A model generated the notes under the pieces. That model saw only the letters and a list, made by a program, of their open reading frames with translations. It had not been told where the DNA came from and made no database searches. DNA of 64,000 bases from Endozoicomonas sp. SCSIO W0465 (lineage in GTDB: Bacteria > Pseudomonadota > Gammaproteobacteria > Pseudomonadales > Endozoicomonadaceae): contig NZ_CP092417.1 of NCBI RefSeq assembly GCF_023716865.1, forward strand, positions 2,334,001 through 2,398,000, given 5' to 3'. The position numbers and the translations under genes are program-made. Positions 9,305 to 18,599 of the stretch are shown here, piece by piece. Numbering within the stretch: position 1 is the stretch's first letter; each line of letters starts with the position of its first letter.

Positions 9305-9796
9305 TTATTGCGCAATGTGCGTGTTGTTGAGCAGTCTTTTCAAGTGATCGAGCAGGATCAGCTTATCCTGTCGGTTCAGGAAAGAGCCCAGCTCCAACTC
9401 CTTACCATGCGAGCGAATGTGAATGGACGGTGTCTGCCATGGGTGGGCTGCCTCGTGAATGACCAGCTGACACCACAGCCGGTGATAATGGTGCGTGCTC
9501 AGCGGCTGATAAAAACCCTTTTGAACAGTGACCTGGTGTTCCTGAAACGTGATCAGTTCTTTCCGCTGGCGCTGCCAGGCACAGTAATAAATACCGGCAG
9601 ATAAGGCGATGACTTCCAGCATGGAAAAGGGCAGGATGGCTTTAGCACCGGCAAGATAGAAGCCGACAGCGATGGCCAGTGACACCGTAACGATCAACCC
9701 CAGTAACAGCAGATTCTGTCGCCAGCTCATGGAGTTATTGGGTTGCAGCAATATACTGCCATCCCTGCTTTTGGGAGCGAAGTTGATCGTTACCAT
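9305..9796 (-). CDS. DUF2244 family membrane protein
   Basis: 163 residues. Two hydrophobic segments (about 28-50, LLLLGLIVTVSLAIAVGFYL, and 55-72) are followed by a soluble part with HHYHRLWCQLVIHE and IHIRSHGKELELGSFL, the layout of DUF2244 inner-membrane proteins often found near respiratory genes in proteobacteria. The role is unknown. It lies on the same strand as the porin, with a 360-bp gap. Confidence 0.75.
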   Translation of the reverse strand: MVTINFAPKSRDGSILLQPNNSMSWRQNLLLLGLIVTVSLAIAVGFYLAGAKAILPFSMLEVIALSAGIYYCAWQRQRKELITFQEHQVTVQKGFYQPLSTHHYHRLWCQLVIHEAAHPWQTPSIHIRSHGKELELGSFLNRQDKLILLDHLKRLLNNTHIAQ

Positions 9797-10001
9797 AACT
9801 TCTGGCTACATCTATGACTCGTTTTCAGGCTCTAAATTGGTCCATAGCAATTAGGAACAAGCCAATCAGATAGAGTACTGGACGATGGTTCACTAGCCCG
9901 GCAATAAAAAACATTTCGAACAACTGACCACGCTGTAATGGGAGTTTAGGGTCTGGAGGACAATGTGGCGATATTTCCGGGCTATGGTCATAGATCAGCT
10001 G

Positions 10002-11948
10002 TTATTTAACGGCGATAGCTACCAGGCCATAAGCTCCCACAAACAATGCGGTGTATTGAGCGCTGCGAACCACATTCCAGAAAAAAGGTTGCCATGTTCT
10101 CAGGTCGATCTTCGGGTTGGCTTCAACGGGAATATCCAGGCTATTTCGGGAAAAGGATTCATGATGGTAGAAAGGCAGATCAACACTGGTGGATACCTTA
10201 AATGTGTACTGATCGCCAGGTATCAGGTCGTTTCTGAAAAAGGGTGTTTTATCTGAGCAGCCGCCGGGGACAAAATAACAAAATGCATTAATCAGGGGGT
10301 AAACGACTCCGGGGAGCTGAGAGTGAAAAATCATATCGCCCGGGCTTTGGTCAAATCTGAGCTCACATATTGACGTCCATTCGCTTCTATTGGTATGACC
10401 ATCCCGGCATTGCAGGTTGTGTTGATTAAAATAAGCCGTTGATCTTAGCCATTCACCCCATAAAAGGCCCGGTTCGTAAAGTTCAACTTTGACTGAAAGC
10501 GCCGCATTTCTTGCATTTCCAGACACAGACTCCATGATGGCGTCAAAGATTGGCAGTCCACTGGTTTGAAACGTTAAGCCCCGGGGGTAACCCCGGGCGT
10601 CATACATTCCGTTAACATCCAATTCTCCACCCCATATGATTGCGTTAGAGGCAGAATGGTCAGGAAAAGACAGAATGTTGGGCGGATTGGACAGGATCCG
10701 ATTACCGGTTTCGACTGTAAAGGTAATTCTGTCGTAACCATCCTGGCGGCATTGCAGGCTGTTAATCTCCGGGTCTCTGACACTGAGGGAAGGGGTGTAT
10801 CGGTTCCTGGCGTCGGTAATATCCAGCTTCGGTAAAAGCCGACCTGACGTACTGCTGATTGTGACAGCAATCGTCTCTTTTTCACCGGGTAAAAGCTCAT
10901 AGCCCTTAGGCATAATGCCATCGTAACCCTGATAACCGGGATGATGTTGGCGAAGATCTTTTTTTAAAAATTCCACGCTAAAGTCAATTTTGCCCTGACC
11001 ACAACGTTGATGTGATAGAACAGGGACATCGGCATAACAGGTTCTTGGCAGGTTCCTGCATCTTCTGGATTGTGCACGTTTCTGATGGCCCCGACCGGTT
11101 CGCGTGGTTCGCTCGGTGACCTCACATACCTCGTAAGTACCGCAAATGAGGGAATCCAAAATCGGTTGACATTGCTCCCACCGCCAGAAAAGTTCAGTGG
11201 GATAGGAAAAAGTAGCGGACTTTTGTGGATTTGCAGATTGGCGCAATCGGTCGGTTACGGTTTCCGGGGGAAGGTCTTTTCTGGCTCGCCAAACGGCCAG
11301 ATCATCCGGGTCCGGGTGTCTGGAATAAGTGTATTCAGCGTTTTTGCAAGACAGATATTCACTGTGGAAGTTTCGGGTTTGATGCGCAGGAAATTCCGTT
11401 CCGAGGCAGACCATACTGTATCGGGGAGGGGGGAAGAATAAGTTTTTTTCAATGCACCGGTTTTCGATTGGTGGAGGGCGATCAATTATGGCGTGTGAGA
11501 TCTGTTCGTCAACTGGGTTATCCCCATTGTGCGCAGGGTTTTCAGGGGGATTGTCATTGTTGTTCAGTTCTGGCATCCAGCCAGGCCGGGGGGGAGGGGG
11601 AATATAGGGCGGGGCTGAAGGGATGGTGGCTGACGAGCTTGCCGTTGCTGCAGACGTTGGCGACGGATTCACTGAGGAAGGCGTATAAGGGCTGGCATTA
11701 ACGGCAGTTACGCATTTGCCCGCCAGGGTCAGCAGGGTAAGAAAGGCACCGGGAGAGGAATGTAAAGCGCGGGTAATATAATAGGCAGGGTTAGGAATAT
11801 ACCTGGCAATATCGTAGATGCAGGTGAGTGAGTATGTGGCCTGGTTGGTTAGCGTTCGAAATGACAGGGCTGACGCTTCAGGTTCATTACATCTTGCCGC
11901 ATGATGCGGGCTGAATGAGGGTGATGGTGGTGGTCCGTCGATGGTCAT
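10002..11948 (-). CDS. Large hypothetical protein, proline-rich N-terminal half
   Basis: 648 residues, family not recognised. The N-terminal 45-85 has hydrophobic patches (IARYIPNPAYYI, AFLTLLTLAGKCVTAV). Residues 85-165 are low-complexity Pro/Ser/Ala/Asn, including SATIPSAPPYIPPPPRPGW with a PSAP tetrapeptide at 110-113. The rest is a cysteine-containing, probably folded region (RRCRNLPRTCYADVPVLSHQRCGQ; ELLPGEKETIAVTISS; LINAFCYFVPGGCSDK). The C-terminal 20 residues are hydrophobic (YTALFVGAYGLVAIAVK), suggesting a membrane anchor. No good ribosome site precedes the ATG. Its placement between the porin/DUF2244 genes and malQ gives no functional clue. Confidence 0.6.
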   Translation of the reverse strand: MTIDGPPPSPSFSPHHAARCNEPEASALSFRTLTNQATYSLTCIYDIARYIPNPAYYITRALHSSPGAFLTLLTLAGKCVTAVNASPYTPSSVNPSPTSAATASSSATIPSAPPYIPPPPRPGWMPELNNNDNPPENPAHNGDNPVDEQISHAIIDRPPPIENRCIEKNLFFPPPRYSMVCLGTEFPAHQTRNFHSEYLSCKNAEYTYSRHPDPDDLAVWRARKDLPPETVTDRLRQSANPQKSATFSYPTELFWRWEQCQPILDSLICGTYEVCEVTERTTRTGRGHQKRAQSRRCRNLPRTCYADVPVLSHQRCGQGKIDFSVEFLKKDLRQHHPGYQGYDGIMPKGYELLPGEKETIAVTISSTSGRLLPKLDITDARNRYTPSLSVRDPEINSLQCRQDGYDRITFTVETGNRILSNPPNILSFPDHSASNAIIWGGELDVNGMYDARGYPRGLTFQTSGLPIFDAIMESVSGNARNAALSVKVELYEPGLLWGEWLRSTAYFNQHNLQCRDGHTNRSEWTSICELRFDQSPGDMIFHSQLPGVVYPLINAFCYFVPGGCSDKTPFFRNDLIPGDQYTFKVSTSVDLPFYHHESFSRNSLDIPVEANPKIDLRTWQPFFWNVVRSAQYTALFVGAYGLVAIAVK

Positions 11949-12041
11949 TGGTTTAAAAGTATTAAGTTTGATATAGGAATAAAATTTCTGTCCTTATTGG
12001 ACCACCGGGAAGAAATTTTGTTCCCGGTGGTGAGTGCTCTC

Positions 12042-14243
12042 TCAGGCTTTTCGGGTCAGCCCGAGGTTTCTGAACAAGACCCGGTTGTCCTCACTGGTCA
12101 CTATCTCGTTGATATTACGGGTCAGTTTGCGGCTCCAGTTACGATACTCGCTGCTGGTACCGGGAACATTCACCGGGGTATCCAGCTCAAGTACATCTTC
12201 CAGTTGGATCACAATGATCCTTGAGGCGGTTTTGCCCAGGTAGTAATGAATCTTTTCCATCAGTTCCCGGCTATAGCCCATGGAGCTTAAATCACCGGGG
12301 TTTATGCCATAAGGCGCTTCGCCAATGTGTTGCAGTGTTTTCAGCATAGCCAGCTTGTCTTCATGCCGGGCAGTCTTTTCCTGTGCGGTTCTGGCCGCAT
12401 CGTAGATACCCAGTTCTTGTCGTAAATCAAGATCACTGCAGTTCCACCATGCCCTGAGGGTGGGAATGTCGTGATTGGATATGCAGGTCAGGGCTCGTGG
12501 TTTGTACTTTTCTGGCATCAGAAAATGGTCGTCGACTCTGGAAAAGAGCACCACTTCATTGGAGTAGCAATGGGCTGCAGGAAGCGCTGCTTCTATTTCC
12601 GGCGGTACGGTGCCCAGGTCTTCACCAAAAATCAGGCATTGCTGTCGCTGGCTTTCCAGTTTGATGATGCCCAGCAGGTCCTTCAGTGGATAGTTGACGT
12701 AAACGCCATAGTCTGCGGTTTTATCCGGGGGGCACCACCAGAGCCGGAGTATCCCCATCACATGGTCAATGCGCAGTGCCGCACAGTGCTGCATATTGGC
12801 ATTGACCATATCGATAAACGGTTTATACGCCAGCTCCTGCAGCCGGTTTGGGTCAAAGGGTGGGAGTCCCCAGTTCTGTCCCTGTGGCGCTACGGTGTCC
12901 GGTGGCGCCCCGACGCTGGCATTGAGAACATAGTGGTCCCGGTGTGCCCAGACATCGGCGCCGCCATGGTCAACGCCGACGGCAAGGTCCCGGTAGATAC
13001 CGATACGCATTCCGGACTCAATAGCGGCCTGCTGAGCCTCAGCCAACTGCTGTTCCGCAATCCACTGCAAGTACATATAAAATCGAATTCGTTCTTTTGA
13101 TTGAGCAACAAAATTCTTCACATGTGAGCTGTCAGGATCCTGATAGTCCACAGGCCAACAGTTCCAGCCCCAGCTATTGATATCGCTGGATCTGAAATGC
13201 TCAAAGAGTGCTTCGTAGGTGGCCTGAAGCTCAAGGTCTTGCCCTTTTTCTGCACAATAATGGGCAAAGTTGGCTGATTTATAGGATTGATGTGCTTTGT
13301 CGTGTTTTTCAAAATGGCGGAAGGCCATTTCCAGGACAGAAAATTTCAGTGAGGCAACCCGGTTATACTCCACATGTGAGCAGTCTCTTGCTTTGCGCAA
13401 CTGGCTCAGAAAATCGTCACTGTTTACATATTGCTGTATTTCTGCGGAATCCTGATACTCCTTCAGCGCTGTAACATCGATATACAGAGGATTGATAAAG
13501 TTCCGGCTCGACGGGCTGTAAGGACTGCAATGGAGAGGGTTGGATGGATAGAGTGAGTGAATAGGATTCAGGCCGATAATATCCGCCCCTTGTGGTCCGA
13601 GTTGGTTCACCAGCTGTTTAAGGTCACTGAAATCCCCCATTCCCCAGTTGTTTTCTGAACGAAGGGTATAGAGCTGAACACTGACTCCCCAGATTTTTTC
13701 AGTACGCCCAGGTTGTTCAAAACTGAGGATATCGGGTTCATAGCAGGTCTGTGGCGCGACGATCAGGCGGCAACTTTCCTGATGGGATCCCAGGGTAACG
13801 GATAACTCATGGTAGCCTGCAACCAGGTCTTCCGGTAAAGGGCAGAGTAGACGGATTCGTTCCTGTTGGTCCACCGATAGCCGGTCTTCTTCCGGAAGTT
13901 CTGACAGGTTTACGCTGAGCGGAATTGCACGGCTGTCTTCCAGAATGATTTCACCACGTAGCGAGTCATTGCGCTGGCGTTCATCAACCTGAATGGGAAC
14001 CGTAAAAGGGTCTCCGCAGTGAACTACGTGAACGACAGGAATCAACGGTGACCATTGCTTTCTCAGAATACGATCAATGGAAGCCTGAACTTCCAGCTCG
14101 TTACCAGCGGCAATGCCCATGGCTTTTAGCGCATTGAGTTTATAGTCCGTCTCAAGGGTGACTGGATTGCCGGCGGCATCAATATAGTGGGCGGGGATAC
14201 CACACAGCTCTGCCAGAGCATCAATCTGCTTTATCTCGTGCAT
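12042..14243 (-). CDS. malQ: 4-alpha-glucanotransferase (amylomaltase)
   Basis: 733 residues, glycoside hydrolase family 77. Catalytic landmarks: AALRIDHVMGILRLWW (nucleophile Asp), LIFGEDLGTVPPEIE (acid/base Glu) and CISNHDIPTLRAWW. The N-terminal extra domain of the MalQ type is present. The start is ATG 14243, preceded by AAAGAG; the frame stays open to 14483 only because it runs into the dispersed repeat. It disproportionates maltodextrins in the cytoplasm and supplies substrates for GlgP. It lies downstream of malK but separated by 370 bp of repeat, so it may be transcribed separately. Confidence 0.95.
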   Translation of the reverse strand: MHEIKQIDALAELCGIPAHYIDAAGNPVTLETDYKLNALKAMGIAAGNELEVQASIDRILRKQWSPLIPVVHVVHCGDPFTVPIQVDERQRNDSLRGEIILEDSRAIPLSVNLSELPEEDRLSVDQQERIRLLCPLPEDLVAGYHELSVTLGSHQESCRLIVAPQTCYEPDILSFEQPGRTEKIWGVSVQLYTLRSENNWGMGDFSDLKQLVNQLGPQGADIIGLNPIHSLYPSNPLHCSPYSPSSRNFINPLYIDVTALKEYQDSAEIQQYVNSDDFLSQLRKARDCSHVEYNRVASLKFSVLEMAFRHFEKHDKAHQSYKSANFAHYCAEKGQDLELQATYEALFEHFRSSDINSWGWNCWPVDYQDPDSSHVKNFVAQSKERIRFYMYLQWIAEQQLAEAQQAAIESGMRIGIYRDLAVGVDHGGADVWAHRDHYVLNASVGAPPDTVAPQGQNWGLPPFDPNRLQELAYKPFIDMVNANMQHCAALRIDHVMGILRLWWCPPDKTADYGVYVNYPLKDLLGIIKLESQRQQCLIFGEDLGTVPPEIEAALPAAHCYSNEVVLFSRVDDHFLMPEKYKPRALTCISNHDIPTLRAWWNCSDLDLRQELGIYDAARTAQEKTARHEDKLAMLKTLQHIGEAPYGINPGDLSSMGYSRELMEKIHYYLGKTASRIIVIQLEDVLELDTPVNVPGTSSEYRNWSRKLTRNINEIVTSEDNRVLFRNLGLTRKA

Positions 14244-14326
14244 GGTGGACTCTTTCATGGGTAACGGAACACAACCGTTGATGACGGCGGGAGGTATTAA
14301 CGATGAGAGTATAGACCGTTTGAATC

Positions 14327-14590
14327 GACTCGTTCCCACGCAGGAGAGGTTGTCGCAAAACCCTGTGGACACTCTGGACATCTCGTTCCCATGCTCCGCG
14401 TGGGAATGCATACCGGTCCCGCCACAGATACCATACTCGCATGGAGCCCTCGAAAACCCTACCAGGCAGTGGCTCTTTCTCATGCTGCCAGATCCGTATG
14501 CATTCCCACGCGGAGCGTGGGAACGAGGTTTTCGGAGGGTTTTGCGACACCCTCAGGACCCACAAGGCCTGAAAGCATGGGAACGAGTTG
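14327..14590. repeat. Dispersed palindromic repeat, uninterrupted copy
   Basis: Same module as at 4931-5277/7189-7305: TTCCCACGC palindromes, TTGTCGCAAAACCCT, GGGAATGCATACCGGTCC, ATACCATACTCGCATGGAG, then the second palindrome (14503-14523) and GGTTTTGCGACACCCTC. It fills the gap between malK and malQ (14244-14612), where nothing else is seen. It preserves the empty site equivalent to the group II intron target. Confidence 0.85.
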
Positions 14591-14612
14591 AGTTTATCAC
14601 GTTGCCGGTTGA

Positions 14613-15749
14613 TTATTGATCGATTTCCGGTGCCCGGGTCCGGTGGAAGGCAATACCGTTGGCATCGAACAGATAACAGTGTTCAGGTGGCAGCTCAACA
14701 CGTATTTTGCTGCCTTCTTCCCGGCGGAGGGAGTCTTCCACCCGCACAATAAAGTGCTCTCTGATGGTGTCGTGGTTCATATAGATAAATGACTCGGCGC
14801 CCAAGCGCTCCAGCGCTTCAATCCGCCCATCAACGGCATTGCCACTGTCGGTTTCCACCAGGGTATGTTCCGGCCGGATACCCAACACGACACGGGAGCC
14901 CGGATCGGCTTTGCTGGTATCGGCAAAGGCTTTCAGTGTTTCGCCGGTAGTCAGGCGAATCAGCGTCTCTTCTGCGCCACTTTTCTCAATGACCCCGTCA
15001 AAGAAGTTCATTTTCGGTGAGCCAATAAAGCCGGCAACGAACAGGTTGGCCGGGTGGTGATAAAGTTCCAGCGGTTTGCCCACCTGTTCAAGGTTGCTGG
15101 CCGCTCCCTGTGCCAGGGGACTCAATACCACGATCTGATCAGCCAGGGTCATGGCTTCCACCTGATCATGAGTGACGTAGATGGAGGTGGTTTTCAGTCG
15201 GCGATGTAATCGGGCGATCTCCTGCCTCATCTGCACACGCAGGGCAACGTCCAGGTTTGACAGAGGCTCATCAAACAGGAAGACCCTGGGCTGTTGCACA
15301 ATGGAGCGGCCAATAGCGACCCGCTGTCGCTGACCTCCGGACATGGCTTTGGGTTTACGCTCCAGAAGCGCCTGCAGTTGCAGGATTCGGGCGGCTTCAT
15401 CAACCCGCTCATCCACCACGCTTTTATTTGCCTTGGCCAGCTTCAGACCAAAGGCCATGTTTTCTGCAACGGACATATGGGGATAAAGGGCGTAAGACTG
15501 AAAGACCATGCCCACACGCCGCTCATTGGGTGGCCAGTTATTCACTTTCTCGCCATCAATGCTTAGTTCGCCGCAGGTGATATCTTCCAGCCCACAGATC
15601 ATCCTCAGCAGCGTAGATTTGCCACAACCGGATGGGCCAATGAAAGCGATAAACTCACCATTACCAATGTTCAGGTTGATGTCTTTCAGGGTCCAGGTTT
15701 GTCCCTGGTCATAACTTTTCGCAATGTTGACGAGTTTGACTTCTGCCAT
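14613..15749 (-). CDS. malK: Maltose/maltodextrin ABC transporter ATP-binding protein
   Basis: 378 residues. Walker A GPSGCGKST (38-46), Q-loop VFQSYALYPHMSV, signature SGGQRQR (137-143), Walker B VFLFDEP (156-162) and H-loop YVTHDQVEAMTL. A C-terminal TOBE-like regulatory region (RPEHTLVE, VELPPEHCYLFD) is typical of MalK/UgpC. It powers import through MalF-MalG. It follows malG by 96 bp that hold no gene. Confidence 0.95.
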   Translation of the reverse strand: MAEVKLVNIAKSYDQGQTWTLKDINLNIGNGEFIAFIGPSGCGKSTLLRMICGLEDITCGELSIDGEKVNNWPPNERRVGMVFQSYALYPHMSVAENMAFGLKLAKANKSVVDERVDEAARILQLQALLERKPKAMSGGQRQRVAIGRSIVQQPRVFLFDEPLSNLDVALRVQMRQEIARLHRRLKTTSIYVTHDQVEAMTLADQIVVLSPLAQGAASNLEQVGKPLELYHHPANLFVAGFIGSPKMNFFDGVIEKSGAEETLIRLTTGETLKAFADTSKADPGSRVVLGIRPEHTLVETDSGNAVDGRIEALERLGAESFIYMNHDTIREHFIVRVEDSLRREEGSKIRVELPPEHCYLFDANGIAFHRTRAPEIDQ

Positions 15750-15845
15750 AGGACACCTTTTAAAAGATCGCTACCCGCTTCCCGCTGCCCGCAGAAGTCG
15801 GATTACATTTACGGGCAACGGAAAGCGGTTGACGGAAAACGTTTT

Positions 15846-16736
15846 TTAACCTTTGACGCCTCCCGAGGTGAGCCCTCCGACAATCCAGCGCTGGCAGGCG
15901 AGAAAAATAATAGTAATGGGTAAGCCGGAAAGAACGGCAGCGGCGGCAAAGTCGCCCCAGAGATAATTCTGTGGGTTCAGGTACTGTCTTGAACCCACCG
16001 CCAGCGTGAGATTATCCATGCTCTGCAGCAGTACGGATGCCACGGGGTATTCGGCAATACTGGCAATAAATGCCAGGATAAAAACAACCGCCAGAATGGG
16101 GACTGACAGCGGCAGCAGCACAAAACGGAAGGCCTGCCAGGGCGTTGCCCCATCAATAGCTGCGGCTTCTTCCAGGGAGTTGTCGATGGTTTCAAAATAC
16201 CCTTTGATTAGCCAGATATGCAGCGCCATGCCCCCCAGATAGGCGAGTGTGACGGAGCCCAGGCTATCCAGGCCGAGCCAGGGGATGTAATCGCCAATCT
16301 GGTCAAACAGCGAGTAGATGGCAACGAGCGCAAGCACAGCCGGGAACATCTGCAGGATCATCATGGCCGTCAGCATCTGCTGTTTAAACCGAAACCGCAG
16401 CCGGGCAAAGGCATAGGCGCCGGTTGTTGCCAGAATCAGTATCAGGGCAGAGCTGGCGGTTGCCACCTTGATGGAGTTCCACAACCAGGTCAGCACCGGA
16501 AAAGGCGGTTGCGTAATAGAGCCATCGACATTCTCCCAAGGGATTCCCAGTGCCAGATACCAGTGTTCAAGGCTGGGGTTTTCCGGAATCAGAGAGCCCG
16601 TGGCAAAATTGCCGGTGCGCAGGGAAACCGAGATAATCATGAAAAATGGGAACATGATAACCAGCAGGAAAAGCCACATCACAATACGGGCCGTCCAGAC
16701 CCGGTAGTTCAGATTTCTTGGTTGCACCATTGCCAT
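15846..16736 (-). CDS. malG: Maltose ABC transporter permease MalG
   Basis: 296 residues with about six membrane segments. The permease EAA loop, EEAAAIDGATPWQAFRFVLLP, contacts MalK. The ending WIVGGLTSGGVKG is typical of MalG. It pairs with MalF in the inner membrane. Confidence 0.95.
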   Translation of the reverse strand: MAMVQPRNLNYRVWTARIVMWLFLLVIMFPFFMIISVSLRTGNFATGSLIPENPSLEHWYLALGIPWENVDGSITQPPFPVLTWLWNSIKVATASSALILILATTGAYAFARLRFRFKQQMLTAMMILQMFPAVLALVAIYSLFDQIGDYIPWLGLDSLGSVTLAYLGGMALHIWLIKGYFETIDNSLEEAAAIDGATPWQAFRFVLLPLSVPILAVVFILAFIASIAEYPVASVLLQSMDNLTLAVGSRQYLNPQNYLWGDFAAAAVLSGLPITIIFLACQRWIVGGLTSGGVKG

Positions 16737-16789
16737 GATGACTTCTCCTTTCTTAACCTTCGTTACGAAAGACTTTTAAAGGATGGGAA

Positions 16790-16880
16790 CCACAAAGGCA
16801 CAAAGTTTTAAAGGGCTTGCCCGGGCCTTGCCCGGCAAACAAAAAAGGCTCCCTTTGTGTCTCCGTGTCTTTGTGGTTCA
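16790..16880. repeat. Inverted repeat between malF and malG
   Basis: Arms GAACCACAAAGGCACAAAG (about 16789-16807) and CTTTGTG...TCTTTGTGGTTC (about 16853-16880) face each other around GGGCTTGCCCGGGCCTTGCCCGG, a GC-rich mini-palindrome. It probably folds into a long RNA hairpin in the malF-malG spacer of the mal transcript. This is a REP-like element rather than a coding region. Confidence 0.65.
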
Positions 16881-16897
16881 AAAAAAAAGCTTCCTGA

Positions 16898-18475
16898 CTA
16901 CTGCAATTGTCGTGTAGCTTTCAGGTTTACCCAGGCAATAAAGCCCACCATCAGAAAGATCACGGTGGCAATGGCAGAGGCCAAACCGTAATCCTGACCA
17001 TAGGAACCAAAGGCAATACGGAAGGTGTAACTCACCAGAATATCAGTAGCCCCGGCCGGGGTAGTGGCATGGAGCATATCCGGAGCGCCATCGGTTAACA
17101 GGTTGATCAGCACCATGTTGTTAAAGTTAAAGGCAAAGCTGGCAATCAGTAGTGGAATCAGCGGCTTGATGATCATTGGAATGGTAATATGGAAAAGATT
17201 CTGGGCTGGGGTAGCACCATCAATAGCCGAAGCTTCATAAAGATCATCCGGAATACTTTTCAGCAGTCCGATACAGAGGATCATCATGTAGGGGTAGCCC
17301 AGCCAGGTATTGACGATGATGACCATGGATTTGGCCAACAGCTCATTACTGAACCATTCCGGTTTAATCCCGAAGAGCATATCCAGCAGAAGATTGATTT
17401 CACCGAAGTTCTGGTTAAACAGCCCTCTGAAAATCAGGATGGAAATAAAGGCCGGTACCGCGTAAGGCAGGATCAACAGCAACCGGTAAATACCATTCCC
17501 TTTAAGCGGCTCCCATTGCACCAGGCAGGCCATTAACAGGCCGATGACCAGGGTAAAGGCCACGGAGAGCGCGGCAAAAATAACGGTCCAGGTGAAGATC
17601 TTCAGGAACGGTCCCTGAATCCCCGGATCAGTAAAAACCCGAACAAAATTATCCCAGCCCGTGTAGATGGTAAAACCCGGACCAATCTGCTCGGTACCGG
17701 CTTCATTGGTGTAATACCCCGTCTCCATGTCAGGATAGATGGTTTCACCAGTGCGGTTATCGATCAGGGCAAGGCTTTGTTCGGGGTATTGCTGGTCAAA
17801 GTGGTCATCTGGCCGGTAAACCCTGGCTATCGCGCTGAACTTTCTCAGGCTGGTCATGGCCAGCTCGGTGCCATCCGGCAGCACAATATCCAGCCTCTGA
17901 AGGAGCACGCGTTTTTTGATAACTTCCCGGATAGGGAGTACGGCTCCGGGTGGCACATGTCTGGATTCAAAGGCTTTCAGTTCCTGTGGCACATTACTGT
18001 CGGTAAAGGGCTCTGTCAGGTAGTGCTTCTCACCGCCCGCAGCATTGGTCAGCATCAGCTGGAAGCCGGGGCCTTCCTGATACATTTTGAAAGCAAAGGA
18101 TTCACCGCCCGTACGGTAGGTTTTCGCAAGATGTATAGCCCTGGCCCGTTCAAGGGAAAGCAGGTGATTGGAACTGTAGTTGGTAAAGGCGACGTTAACA
18201 GTGTAAATCAGCGGAAAGACGATGAAGGTGACAACCCCCAGAAGGCTGGGGTAGACGTAGCGATAGTTGTACCCTTTTCTGCTGATAAAAACCCATGAGC
18301 CAACCGATGCAAGAACCAGCATCAGCATGGCAAAAGCCAGTTTTCCCTGGGCATACATCAAGGTCACACCGTATAACAGCACCAGGTCGATAACGGCAAC
18401 AATGGCGATGACCAGATAGGCACCGCTAGTTCTGGTGGTTCTTGGTGTGCGTCCCGGTGTGCTCAACGTGCTCAT
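16898..18475 (-). CDS. malF: Maltose ABC transporter permease MalF
   Basis: 525 residues, near the usual MalF length (about 514). There are N-terminal membrane helices, a large periplasmic insert (about 95-280) characteristic of MalF, then the transport helices and the EAA loop YEASAIDGATPAQNLFHITIP. It lies 34 bp after the malE stop, so it was cotranscribed with malE before the IS insertion upstream. Confidence 0.95.
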   Translation of the reverse strand: MSTLSTPGRTPRTTRTSGAYLVIAIVAVIDLVLLYGVTLMYAQGKLAFAMLMLVLASVGSWVFISRKGYNYRYVYPSLLGVVTFIVFPLIYTVNVAFTNYSSNHLLSLERARAIHLAKTYRTGGESFAFKMYQEGPGFQLMLTNAAGGEKHYLTEPFTDSNVPQELKAFESRHVPPGAVLPIREVIKKRVLLQRLDIVLPDGTELAMTSLRKFSAIARVYRPDDHFDQQYPEQSLALIDNRTGETIYPDMETGYYTNEAGTEQIGPGFTIYTGWDNFVRVFTDPGIQGPFLKIFTWTVIFAALSVAFTLVIGLLMACLVQWEPLKGNGIYRLLLILPYAVPAFISILIFRGLFNQNFGEINLLLDMLFGIKPEWFSNELLAKSMVIIVNTWLGYPYMMILCIGLLKSIPDDLYEASAIDGATPAQNLFHITIPMIIKPLIPLLIASFAFNFNNMVLINLLTDGAPDMLHATTPAGATDILVSYTFRIAFGSYGQDYGLASAIATVIFLMVGFIAWVNLKATRQLQ

Positions 18476-18599
18476 GGCGTACTGGCCTCTCTTGGCAGAC
18501 AGGAGACGGTTAGCTGATGATGCGTTTAGCAGCGTCGTTCAGCGCTTCACGGTAGTTTTGTCTGCCACTGGTAATATTGCGCAGTGCCGTCTCCATTGC

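Noticed and set aside
14244..14483. Extended N-terminus of malQ
   Set aside because: The extra 80 codons are dispersed-repeat sequence; the family N-terminus and ribosome site point to 14243.
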